From: Sanderia malayensis
Lineage: Eukaryota > Cnidaria > Scyphozoa > Semaeostomeae > Pelagiidae
NCBI GenBank assembly: GCA_013076295.1
Contig: RQOL01000827.1
Span: 1-64,000, forward strand
Reading direction: 5' to 3'
DNA: 64,000 nt
The notes beneath the pieces were generated by a model. The model searched no databases, was not told where the DNA came from, and saw only the letters and a list, made by a program, of their open reading frames with translations. This document shows positions 45,839 to 56,047 of the stretch, in pieces; position 1 is the first letter of the stretch; every line of letters starts with the position of its first letter. The translations under genes were made by a program, and so were the position numbers.

Positions 45839-48437
45839 ATGGCAGCCAGGTCTCTAACGAAGCTAAAACTTCCAAGATTGCCCAAAAAGCGACCCGAAGA
45901 TCATGGATATTTAATTGTAGGTGAATCTCTATTTTCCCCACAAACATGTGTACTTCATTACCGATGCCAGCTTAACACGGTGGTATTCATGATTGTTACA
46001 TTAAATGTAATTTTGCTCTTCAATTTGAATTCGCCCCCTGAAAAGCAGAGCAGAGCAGACAGAACTGAACGGAACTGAACTGAAACTAAAGAAAACATCT
46101 TAAATAGATCGAAATAGATCTTATTTATTAGTCAGTGACCACACACACCTCTCACGGGAGTATCCGGGCACTTTTGAATCCAGGCTATGAAAGCGTTTTG
46201 AGTAAGGTTAAATCTGCTCAAAAATTTCAAAGGCAGTTTTTTGAAAACATTTTAAGAATTTTTTTCCAAATTTACAGGGAGCTTGTTTTGTTTTTCAAAG
46301 TATGCACTTAGTGAGCAAAAATTATGCACCACTTGATGCAATATTGCACATGAAAGTTGTCCAAGGTCTGGGCAAGAACATAACAAAATATAAACACCAA
46401 ACAGGTTTCAATTTTGAATTTCCTTTGCAGAAATATTCTCAAAATTTCATAAATTTTCAAATGAAAACATAATTTAAACTATATCATATTCATTGCTATC
46501 TCTATTGTTCTATTGTTCCATTGTTTCATAATAATAATGAAAGAAAACTGTGAACAGGTGACTTAACAGATTTTCACAAAACATTATTGAGGTGGAGTAA
46601 TTAAATGCCAATAATTATAATGTTTTTCCCTACAGCCACGAAAATGTTTTCTCATTTCAAATATGTTATATATCTTTGAAATATCTGAAAATCGTTCATA
46701 TCACTTGACCCTTTAGAGCCAGAGATTTAAATCTTTGTTTATGATTCTAGGAATGTCATTGGACAAAACCTATTTTTCCATAAATACTTTCAGGACAAAA
46801 ACAAGAAGTTCAAATGCAACAAGAAAACACCTGACAAGAACATTCCCATAATTTGTTCCAATTATTATATTTTGATATAATTGTTATGTATATTTTCTTG
46901 CTCAGGCCTTGGTCCACTTCCAGATGCCATTTTTGTGTGTAACTTTTGCTCACCAAGTGTATATTCATAAAAAATTTAATGTTGTCAATTGTAAGCATTA
47001 GGTTTAAGAGTTTAACATTTTAACAAGAACTCAGATATAGTGTTTTATTGTAATTATTGTGACAGAAAAAGCGTACATGCAATTTCAAACATTATTGGAT
47101 AGGTACTCAAAGTCTGACTGAGTTAACTCATCTAAACTTGGAGGAGATGTTGGCAAAAATTAAAATTTGATAAACTTCCAGGAAATATTACAAGGACAGT
47201 GATAAAAGTGCAAGTGTGTTAATTGCATAAGAAAAACCAAGAAAGTTTGACCAAGAAAGACTATATAACCAAGTACTGATCAAAAGTTATCTTTTCCAAG
47301 AATACTTAAAAACCTCTGAAATGTCATCTTATATTATTCTTGTTTTTAATTGATCCGTAACTGTTTCAGAAAAAAATGTTCCAACTAAAACTAAGCATAT
47401 TGTCCATCTTTTTTAAAAAAAGATTCTACCTCAAGAATGTGTTTACGAAAATGTATCATGTTTTATTTGCCCGTTTAAATTGTTTTGTTGTCACTTGACT
47501 TCAAATCTTGTCGGGATGCTTTTGTGATGGGGGTGTATCTGTGTGCAAGGCCTAATTTAATAATATATTGAGCCAGATACTGGACAACTTTGATAGACAC
47601 GATTCTGGCAGTGGAGTTGACATTTGTTTGTTTGTAATGGTAGCCAAGTGTTGTTTGCTAGTGGCAAACTCAAATTAATTTCATTCAGCAACAATTATGT
47701 TTAAAGTTTAGAAGCATACAAATGTTAACTAATAATGAACAAGAAAAATAATGCTCGTCAATAATTCGAATCATAAATAGCATAATCTTTAGGCCTTATT
47801 ACTTTGATGTTAATCTGTTTTTAAACAGTTGTAAAGTACATCTTTGCCACTCAAACCAGATTTACAATTAAATGTTAGGAATGTGGCTAGCTTAGCGATG
47901 CAGCATTTGAATATTTTTTCTTGTCTTAAAGTATTGCATGCAAATAGGTTTTGCCACCAAGGTGGGCTTACACAGCAACAGTTACTCACATATAAAAATG
48001 TTTTTCTCACCCTGTGTATCAAATTTATTTTTTTAGAAAGATCCTGCTATTGAGCGATGGGGCAAAATGAGAGAAACAACACATCTTTCATTCAAACTAA
48101 CTCCTAAGACTGTTTTTCTTGGCATCCTGTGGGGCGTTCTTGTGCCAGGGTCTTTCTACTACTTACTAAAATGGGACTTGGTAAGTAAAACATAATTTTT
48201 ATCTTTTCCCCTATAAGTTACCCTCAATAATTTTGGTAAATTTAGTTGTAGTTGTAGCTTTGTTAATGTGATGCTTTATATTGGCAATACAGTAAATAAT
48301 GTCTTTTATGGGAAATGCAATCACGATTAAGTTCCAAGCTTTCAATATTTTATTCTTGCTTAGTCTATTTTATTTCTTCATTTTAACAGCATAGACAAGA
48401 TGCTAAAGCAGGGCGATTGCCAAGAGAATTTCCTTGA
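45839..48437 (+). CDS. NDUFB4: NADH dehydrogenase (complex I) 1 beta subcomplex subunit 4, split gene
   Basis: Accessory membrane-arm subunit of mitochondrial complex I. Exons seen: 45839-45916 (MAARSLTKLKLPRLPKKRPE then DHGYLI, donor GTAGGT, phase 0), 48037-48180 (acceptor TTTTTTTAG; KDPAIERWGKMRETT, FKLTPKTVFLGILWGV and YYLLKWDL, donor GTAAGT) and 48390-48437 (acceptor TTTTAACAG; HRQDAKAGRLPREFP then TGA). The NPA-x-x-RW and TPK.....G...G....YY pattern plus a basic C-terminal tail match animal NDUFB4, with the single membrane helix in the second exon. Phases agree throughout. The 89 residues read are short against about 129 in mammals; the segment between YLI and KDPA (about 36 residues) may lie in an exon I could not find in 45917-48036. 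Its upstream sequence is wholly repeat and transposon. Exon 1 assignment is less sure than the other two. Confidence 0.75.
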
Positions 48438-48673
48438 TGCCTGAAATACAACAAGTTAACTTTTTTGAGTGTTATGTTGCAAGTTCTTGTCAACATCAAT
48501 CATCTAGCATATTTGGCTTTTTTCAATTGATCAAATTTTACTGAGTGTAGTTTGCTGTTTTGTTGTATTATTATCTTTCATGACAAAGCACCACAAGTAT
48601 CTTTTGATGTCTAATAGGTGGACCCCATGAATGAATTATAGGTACAGAAAAATTCTTCTCTTTGTGCACGTTA

Positions 48674-49396
48674 TACTGTATTTCCTCGATTAAACGCCCC
48701 CTCGATTAAAATCCCCACTCAAATAAACGCCCCCTTATGCTACCAGCTTTTGCAATAAATGCCCCCTCGATTAAACGCCCCCACAACATTTTTTTACACT
48801 ATACCACAATATACTACACAACACGTTGGTGTAGTGTGGTATCAAAAGCCAACAGAATAGCGAACTTTCCTTTTCAGAACCTATACAAAAACTTCGGATA
48901 AAATCAATAAAGGCAAACTTTATTCTTGTTTTCAAATTTTTTACAATAATGATCATAAGTTGGCATATTTCTTTTGTGCCCATCAGTTATTTGTGCAAAA
49001 CCATAGCGACTTTTATTTTCTGTGTTGTTGCTCGATCTCTTGCTTGATTTAAGGCAAGGTCACTAAACCATTTCTAGACCCAATGACAGAGGCTGTGATC
49101 TTGTTAGTGTTATCATTGTTAAAAGAAGATTAGTAGGAATGACCATTCGATTGGAATGTGTCCAGCAAGGATAGTTTCTGAATTTGCACTTTCACTAAAA
49201 AGATGACTTGATTGAGATAGAGTGAATTTTTCTTTTTATTGAGTCTTGGTAAAGTAAAATATGTTTAACATTGTTTGTTCAAGATGATGAACTTTAGTTT
49301 AAAAACTTTTATTCTTTTTTTTCCTTTTTAATGCTTTCTAATAAACGCCTCGATTAGGAGCCCCCCCCCAAAAAATTTGATCGAGGAAATACGGTA
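48674..49396. mobile_element. MITE of the same family, copy 3 (TACTGTATTTCCTCG ends)
   Basis: Left end TACTGTATTTCCTCGATTAA and right end (ending GAGGAAATACGGTA at 49396) are inverted. Internal units CTCGATTAAACGCCCC recur near the left end. It lies about 240 bp after the NDUFB4 stop codon and may supply the gene's 3' flank. Confidence 0.75.
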
Positions 49397-49399
49397 CTT

Positions 49400-50165
49400 G
49401 GAATAGAAAAAATTTGCACTTTTTCTCAATATGGTAGCAGATGTCATTCATTTTTGTTCCTGCATTTTGCTTCAATTATTTAATTGATTTTCGCGCTGCG
49501 AAGCAGCAATGCAAATATTAAAATGCATTCGCTCAACCGGATGTCATGTAAAGTACGTTTTCAACGTCACAAAAGAGAGCAGAGAGCCTGGCCAATCAGC
49601 ATGCTGCATTTGACATCCATAACAATAAGCATCCTGATTTGGGTTGCCAGAAATATCTGTGCGAGTTTTGACGAAACACCCGAGAAAATATATGCGCAGA
49701 AATTAGCATATGAATGCGTTCACAGTTCTCTGGGGGTGCACGAAGGCATTGCAAAAGCACGTAAAATTGAATTCAATTTCATTCATTCAAGCTTTTAATT
49801 ACAGGATAAGGATTAACTTAATTAAATACAAAAATATAAAGCTTAGGGCAAATAAAAAGAACTCGGAGGAGCTATCGAGTTATTTACCCTATTATTCTGC
49901 TTGCATCTACTATAAGAAAATTGTAAACAGTTTAAATTTTACGACTAGTTACGATGAAATTGTAAAAGATTTAAATTTTTCAATCAAATTTTAGCAAAAC
50001 TAAGAAAAGTTACAAAGAACATAAACATAAGACAAAAAAGAAAAGGAAATAAGAATAAGAATAAGGAGAAAAAAAGAAAATGTCAAAAACCATCAATATA
50101 CGCTCATAAATTGATCGAAACAAGATTTTTTATGCATCCAAGTTTCTTAAATTATTTGTTGGCTA
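49400..50165. other. no recognised gene
   Basis: Frames at 49484-49798 and 49710-49994 have protein-like stretches but no recognisable motif. The palindrome GCGCTGCGAAGCAGC lies at 49491-49505. Confidence 0.35.
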
Positions 50166-50168
50166 ACA

Positions 50169-50905
50169 TTAGCCATGAATCCATTTTTTTAAAGCTGTAA
50201 CAAAATGATATTTATTTTTGGATTGTTTTATGTCGAGAGGAATATCATTCCATAGTTTAACTCCTTTGTTTACTATTGACATGCCTTTAAAATTGGTCCT
50301 TATTGAAGGTTGCGAGAAAAAGCCAGATGTTGCTTGTCTTGTACAAATGTTGTGTACAGATGAGACTGGCCTAAAAAGATTTGTCAAATTTGTGTCAGCT
50401 TTTTTCACTGTGACATCAAACATGAATTTTGCTGCTTCAATTTTGTAGCAGTCTTCTACATTATAAAGGTTGAGCTGACGAAACAAGGGATTGCTATGAG
50501 CAGATCTTTGTTTGAAAGCAATTAGCCTCACTGCACGCTTAAGACTTAATTCCAGAGGGTCTAAGGTACTTTTAAATGTACCTCCCCAATTTATGATGGC
50601 ATAGTTAATGTGAGGTTGTATAAATGAATTATATATATTGATAAGTACATTTATAGGAACAAAATGTCTAAGTCGAGCAATGATACCAACACCTTTTGAG
50701 ATTTTGATATTTATTTGCTGTACATGAGTCTTCCAAGAAAGGTTATTATCTATCAAAACACTAAGATATTTAACAACTTCACTTTCATCGATTTCAGTAT
50801 TATTTATTTTTATTTTTATTTTCCTATCTGATCGTGGCGCAAATAAAATTTGCAAATTATGTATACTTTTTTCGCTATTAACCTTCAAAGTAGGCAATTT
50901 TGACC
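50169..50905 (-). pseudogene. LINE reverse transcriptase C-terminal part
   Basis: A 242-codon open frame beginning in the post-catalytic palm/thumb region: VVKYLSVLIDNNLSWKTHV, ISKGVGIIARLRHFVP, YNSFIQPHINYAIINWG and the final GVKLWNDIPLDIKQ to stop 50169. This is the conserved end of non-LTR reverse transcriptases of the CR1/Jockey type. The catalytic motifs lie upstream and are missing because the sequence breaks at about 50905. The same strand and order suggest it is the 3' part of the LINE whose ORF1 is at 53809-54597. Confidence 0.8.
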
Positions 50906-52033
50906 TTTTTCGTGCGAAAACTGAACATCACTGTGATGTCATCAAACGTCGCGTCTGCAAACGTCAAGCAGGCTTCCTTCTATTGAAATTTGACAATCGA
51001 CATGGCGAGCTGTGAGCGAGCACACATATGACGGGTATCTCGTCTTGGAGCAAATAAATCATGAAACTATTTACATGTCGTAGAGATACATAACGGAGGC
51101 AATTGTACGATTACTCAGTGTTGCGAAAAAGTATCGTTTCATAATGTTGCTGATAGTATTTCAAAACCAATCAAACAGAACAAGGTCTTTTTAAGGAGTT
51201 CAGGAGACAGACATCATTCGCACCCACCGACTAGGATAGCAGGATTTTATTCATTATAGCGCTCATTTTTGCTTTGAAGTAAAGAGAGATATTGGGAAAG
51301 AATTAAAGATGAGATTAAAGCTAAAATCAAACGCTATTCCTGCAATAGATGCAGTAAACAAGCTCGTAAACCAACCCGTGTGACTCTCAGCTTTACTCGG
51401 GCCTAAGCACTCCTCGCCCGGAGTGGTGCATAAGCCGACCAAAACAAATGTCAGAAGATTTAGCTTTTTGGGGTGATATCGAAGGAATTTTAATTTCCGA
51501 AGTTTCTAAAAATAATTCAATGTCTGCAATTTTGAGCTAAAATAAGTTATTACAAAAAATAAGACCTGGGATAAGCCAAACCAGGGCTACGTGTCGTTCC
51601 ATAGCAGCTCGAAGCAACAATGGCGACGCGGGATGACGTCACATTTTTTGGAGGTACCCATTTTCAAACTTAAATTGTGTCTCTAACGTTAAACAAAATG
51701 ACACCAATTTTTTTCAGAACGACGGCTAAAAGATTCACCCTTATGTTGGTTCAGCCGGAGCTCAAATATCCCCACCCTGAGTGGAGCTATTAAAAAAAAC
51801 CAAACGACGTTCGAAAAAACCCATTGACTTGCATTGCGAGAAATAATATGGGTCATCACTGTGACGTCACAGCGTTGCAATATTTTTCGCAAAAGGTGGC
51901 CTGATTCAAGGTGAAATTAAAGTAACTTGTACTTGTCAGATGCACGTCAAAATTGCATCAAACTGATCAGTACATCTTTGGCTTTCATTTAAAATAAAAA
52001 AATCGATATGTCAAATTTCGTTGCATTATCACC
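50905..52033. other. repeat-derived stretch with CRE-like palindromes, no gene
   Basis: Contains CATCACTGTGATGTC at 50926-50940, TGACGTCA at 51633-51640 and CATCACTGTGACGTCAC at 51854-51870. The sequence around 51800-51890 is related in inverted sense to 52185-52250 inside the next element. Probably a decayed DNA element that replaced the middle of a LINE; its ends are not clear. Confidence 0.4.
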
Positions 52034-53143
52034 TTAAAGGGCTTATGCAGCCAAAAATGACCTATCGTTTTTTTGCTGAAATGGAGAGAAATAGATCTGA
52101 GTATCACTATGAACCTATTTTGAGTGTTTTCTGATTAGTATAAGTATGTTTTATTTAAGCTCAAACCCACCCATGTCTGTAGAAACGCGTGACGTCACAG
52201 TGATGACACGAGAATCGAGTTCCCATGGGGTTTGTATGGGAAACTTCGACCTCGCGTCACAATTTTTTTAATAACTTGAGATAGCGCAAAGCGATTTTGA
52301 TTCTCTCACCAGTGGCAAAAATACTGATGTTTTTCTCACATTATGAGCTAATTTCCGTTGCTTTTGATCAAAAGTGGGATTCATAACAAATTTTTGAAAA
52401 AAATCAAATTTTCGTGATTTTGGTTTTCTGTGACGTCACATTGAACCAAGTTATTGTTCTCTGCACAAGAAACGCAGACGCGAGAAACAGTACGAGACTG
52501 GAAGTGAAACTTGCCATTTATTTCAAATTGTCGGATAGCTGTGATTATACCAGTTCTAGCTTGGACAACGAACCAAACAAAACAAGAAGTAGTCCCAATA
52601 GCAGCGAACAAGACGAAGACTATTCTGTAGTTATTTTGCATGTTTAAAGCGCGTACGAAAGGGAGCCCCTCGCAAGCAGACATGGAGTCGACTACGGCGG
52701 TGAAGATTCTACTTGTGACGGCCTATCCCTTCAAGACATTGATGTCCGCTTTGAAAATAGAAGTTCTGTTGATGAATAGTTAGTGTATATTGTCATTGAG
52801 AAGTCCACGGCAGTTATTAAACTACATTTTATTACAGTACAGTCATTCCAATTTTATTCATCTGCAAGGCTCAAGAGAGCACCGCTGTGACTGTTGTCGA
52901 AAATTTTCACTCCGATCAGCTTTTTGTTGACCGCGGTTCGCAGGGCGTCTGCTGAGATCGCACATCACTGTGATGTCACAGTTTCTAAAACAAGTTGTCC
53001 AAAGTGCTCACTTTGGCAATGAATAACTCAGAAACTACAAAATATTTTGAAATTCTATTTGCGGGATGCTTCTAAGCACGTTAAATTCTCTCCATTTCAG
53101 CAAAAAAAATGATATGTCATTTTTGGCTGCATAAGCCCTTTAA
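52034..53143. mobile_element. TTAA-flanked TIR element, piggyBac-like
   Basis: TTAA at 52034-52037 and 53140-53143 flank ends AGGGCTTATGCAGCCAAAAA (read inward) inverted over about 30 bases, with subterminal CTGAAATGGAGAGAA-type strings also inverted. TTAA duplication is the piggyBac hallmark. A 77-codon plus frame (52414-52647) is not a transposase. Palindromes TGACGTCA at about 52191 and 52431 and CATCACTGTGATGTCAC at 52963 lie inside. It interrupts the LINE ORF2 start. Confidence 0.7.
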
Positions 53144-53816
53144 ATGCAAATCGACATAATTGTCAATGTCATTATCAGAGAGTTCGTCTTTTTCGGAAAG
53201 CCAAAGCTTTGAAAAATCTAATTTATTAAGAAGCCCATCTGTCATAGTCTGTCGGAAATATCGAATCATGATTTTGGCAAAAACAAGCAAAATTTGAATT
53301 AAAACTTAAAGCTAACAGCTCGTTTTGCGGCAAATGTCCAAATGGAAATACGTTTTCCATGCAGTGTTTGCAACTCCAGTTAATTATCAGGTCTGTCAAT
53401 TGCCAAGTTTCCAAAAGAGAGCATTTCCTTTGGATTAATGATTTACACATGACGCGTGGAATGGATTTTGCGGAATCTCGGACCTTCCTTTCACAAACTC
53501 TACAGATTTTATTATAGTTCGACTCTTTAGAAATTAATTTATCAAAAACCCTTATACTCCTGTTGGTTCGATTTAGAGTACTCAAGTAATCCAAAAATTT
53601 ATTATTATCGAGAGATTGAAAGGGTAAAGAATCCCTAAGACAATTTTTACAAAACTATGTTAGGTTCTCGTTTTCAACAAAGCGTTCAAAATCTTTTAAC
53701 GAAATTGATGAGCATTTCAAGTGAAACCAAAAGTCGCATGAGTCGCAGCAAATAGATTTTTGTCCGTCCAATACACATTTAGTGCATTTAGGACATTTTG
53801 GTATCACATTACTCAT
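53144..53816 (-). pseudogene. LINE ORF2 start with a PHD-type zinc finger
   Basis: ATG at 53816-53814 opens MSNVIPKCPKCTKCVLDGQK, then CCDSCDFWFHLKCSS and, after a TAG (just before FCKNC, near 53655), CKNCLRDSLPF; the C-x2-C...C-x2-C...H-x2-C...C-x2-C spacing is that of a PHD finger. The frame continues to 53226, shifts by one base and reads LDFSKLWLSEKDELSDND until the TTAA element at 53143. PHD fingers are known at the N-terminus of some CR1-like LINE proteins. Its ATG overlaps the ORF1 stop by eight bases. Confidence 0.65.
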
Positions 53817-54597
53817 TTGACTTTTTGAGATCACTTATCTTATTTACCAAAATAGGGGGAGAATTTTCATCCTTACGAACAAAAATTTTCCCCTTGTTGC
53901 TCCAAATAAATTTAAACTTATAATCTTCTCTTACCGATTTGATTTCTCTAAGCAGTCCTTTACGTTTTTTAGTTAGACTCTCGTTAATATAAATTTTACC
54001 CATACCAGCTGCAGCACCAATTTCGAAACCAAAATCCACTATTGTGACGTTCTTCATTTTCTTCTTTGCTCTGAAAAACTCGTCTCTTTTTCTTCTGGAG
54101 GAAAATTCCACGATAATCGCGGCGTCAGCTTTGGGCGAGATACGATGGCAGGCTTCTATTCCAGTTTCGTTTAAATCGACGTCGAGGTGTTCTGCCAATT
54201 TGAGCACGAGCCCAATTGCAGATTCCTTTTCCTGCCTCGGAAAGCCAGAGATTTCAAGCATGGTTTTCCTGCCATATTGCTCGAGGTCGTCGATCGTTTG
54301 GTTCGCTCTTCTCAACTCCTCCTCGTTTTTCTTCATTTTCTTGACGATTGCTTCGTTTTCCTTTTCCTTGATTAAACTTTCTTTTAGGAGACCATCGATG
54401 TGTCGCTTGTTTAGGGCTTGTTTTTTCTTCAAATCTTCCTGCGTTTTTTCTACTTCATTTAATTTTTGGCAAACACCTTCTATCTTCGTCATTGCTTGCT
54501 CTACTTTTTTTTCGATGATTTCAGTATGTTTCTTTAGTTCAGCTTTGATACATTTTGTTATCGTTTCTTGTAATAATTCCATATTTATTGGATCCAT
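53809..54597 (-). CDS. LINE ORF1 protein: coiled coil plus RRM-like RNA-binding domain
   Basis: An intact 262-codon frame from ATG 54597. Residues about 10-110 are a heptad-rich, lysine/glutamate coiled coil; then YGRKTMLEISGFP, IEACHRISPK and a basic region (AKKKMKNVTIVDF, ESLTKKRKGLLREIK) form the RRM and C-terminal domain layout of L1/CR1-type ORF1 proteins. Such proteins trimerise and coat the element's RNA as a chaperone. There are no stops or shifts, in contrast with the broken ORF2 that overlaps its end. Upstream (54600-54700) would be the LINE 5' UTR. Confidence 0.85.
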   Translation of the reverse strand: MDPINMELLQETITKCIKAELKKHTEIIEKKVEQAMTKIEGVCQKLNEVEKTQEDLKKKQALNKRHIDGLLKESLIKEKENEAIVKKMKKNEEELRRANQTIDDLEQYGRKTMLEISGFPRQEKESAIGLVLKLAEHLDVDLNETGIEACHRISPKADAAIIVEFSSRRKRDEFFRAKKKMKNVTIVDFGFEIGAAAGMGKIYINESLTKKRKGLLREIKSVREDYKFKFIWSNKGKIFVRKDENSPPILVNKISDLKKSNE

Positions 54598-54599
54598 CT

Positions 54600-55700
54600 T
54601 TGCTTAATCAACTTCTGGATGATATTTGTCGACATATATTGATGATTTGACATTGATAAAATTAAAATAATCATAACTAATAGTAAAACATAAGAAAACC
54701 AAAGCCCCGAAGGGCAAGCACAAAATTATATCGCTTTGATGTAGACCGCACAGAAATTCACGTCCGATTGTCAGCATGCGTGAATATAGTCATATAGAAT
54801 AGAGTATAGGTAAGGTTTGTGATTGTTTTCACATTATTTTTGACAAAAACTTTATCATTGACAATAGGCTACCTCTTTCGAATCGGATATAGCTAGCAGG
54901 TATATCTAAGAAAAACTTTCCAGCACAATGTTGGGCTTCATACTGGTGTTCTAGTTTTGATCATATTGTCTGACTTTGTCAACAATATACTCCTTTACTT
55001 TGCCTTAGGTTTCAATGTAATCACCAAGGTATATAATTTATAACAAGAACTCCATGGTTATGTCAACCAAACAATTTCAATTTGAGCAATTTTTTAACAG
55101 TGCATCACTTTAGCATTTCAATATCTTTGACAAAAACCCAACAGTAAAGACAAAAATAGTCCATAATTATCTTGCTAAAACCAAGCACACGGCAAAACGT
55201 GATAAAATAGATTATAGAACTGATGGAAATGGAAACGATAAACAAACTTATTATATTCACGATCACGAATAGTTGGTTGTTTATAACGCAAATGAAAGGA
55301 AGGAAGAGGTTGAGTGATGAACAGATAACAACGTGAGGCGTGTGAATACTGGAAAAATCCATTGTCACTGCATCAGCTTTGGGGTCAATTTTCAGCCCTT
55401 AACAATGCCGAAAATTGAAAAAAAAACACACGGGGAGATGTCAATAAGCTTTGTAATGATGGTGTTGAAGTGGTTTGAAAAAACATTTGTATTTATCATT
55501 GAAAACAAAGGAGAAAACCGGACGCGACGTTGATTTTTCCATACTGAAGCCAAAGAGAGAAGTTTTTTTGCGTTCCGGCATCTACGTCACACAACCTCGG
55601 CCCAGATCGTTTCATGTTGCGCGACATTTTCAGAAATGGCCTGAAAATCGCACTTTTGGAGCCGTGAAAAGAGATGTTAATGAGCGAATTTCGAAATTTA
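54600..55700. other. LINE 5' flank and unassigned sequence
   Basis: AT-rich, short frames only. The plus frame at 55475-55750 (basic, with THVTQPRPRSFHV-like composition) is unassigned. Confidence 0.35.
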
Positions 55701-56010
55701 AAAAGTGCAGTACCTGTTTTTACGTCAAAAACTACCCAGAAATGAAATAAAAAAATATGGTGAGAGCAGCCCTTTAAGCTATAATATTAACCCCTTTATG
55801 ATTGAGCTGTCGATAAGTGATCTTATCCAGACTTCCGTTTTTAAGAATTGATTTTGCAATGACATGCGGAGCAATGCATGATTTTGGGTGTGTTCTTGCT
55901 TAGTTGCGTTTTATGATTGCTTCGATATGGGTATAATAATTATTTGAGAAAGAAGACTTGTTTATTTCTTACATCTGAAAACTGGCAGAGGGGGGAAACT
56001 CTGCATTACA

Positions 56011-56028
56011 TGGCCCACCGAGCCGGAT
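56011..56028 (+). promoter_or_regulatory. primer-binding site of BEL element 2
   Basis: TGGCCCACCGAGCCGGAT directly follows ...CTGCATTACA, which is taken as the 5' LTR end (56010). The LTR start could not be placed because the 3' LTR is missing. The gag ATG follows at 56048. Confidence 0.5.
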
Positions 56029-56047
56029 GTAAGAAATATAAGTAGAA

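Noticed and set aside
45917..48036. Candidate middle exons of NDUFB4 (for example after TTTCAG at 46792 and 47369)
   Set aside because: The reading frames after these acceptors are short, stop early and do not resemble the missing segment.
52414..52647. 77-codon frame as a transposase of the TTAA element
   Set aside because: Too short, serine-rich and without a catalytic motif.
53809..54597. Plus-strand 187-codon frame (54044-54607) as a gene
   Set aside because: It is the antisense shadow of the LINE ORF1 coiled coil, rich in Phe/Ser/Leu from complemented Lys/Glu codons.
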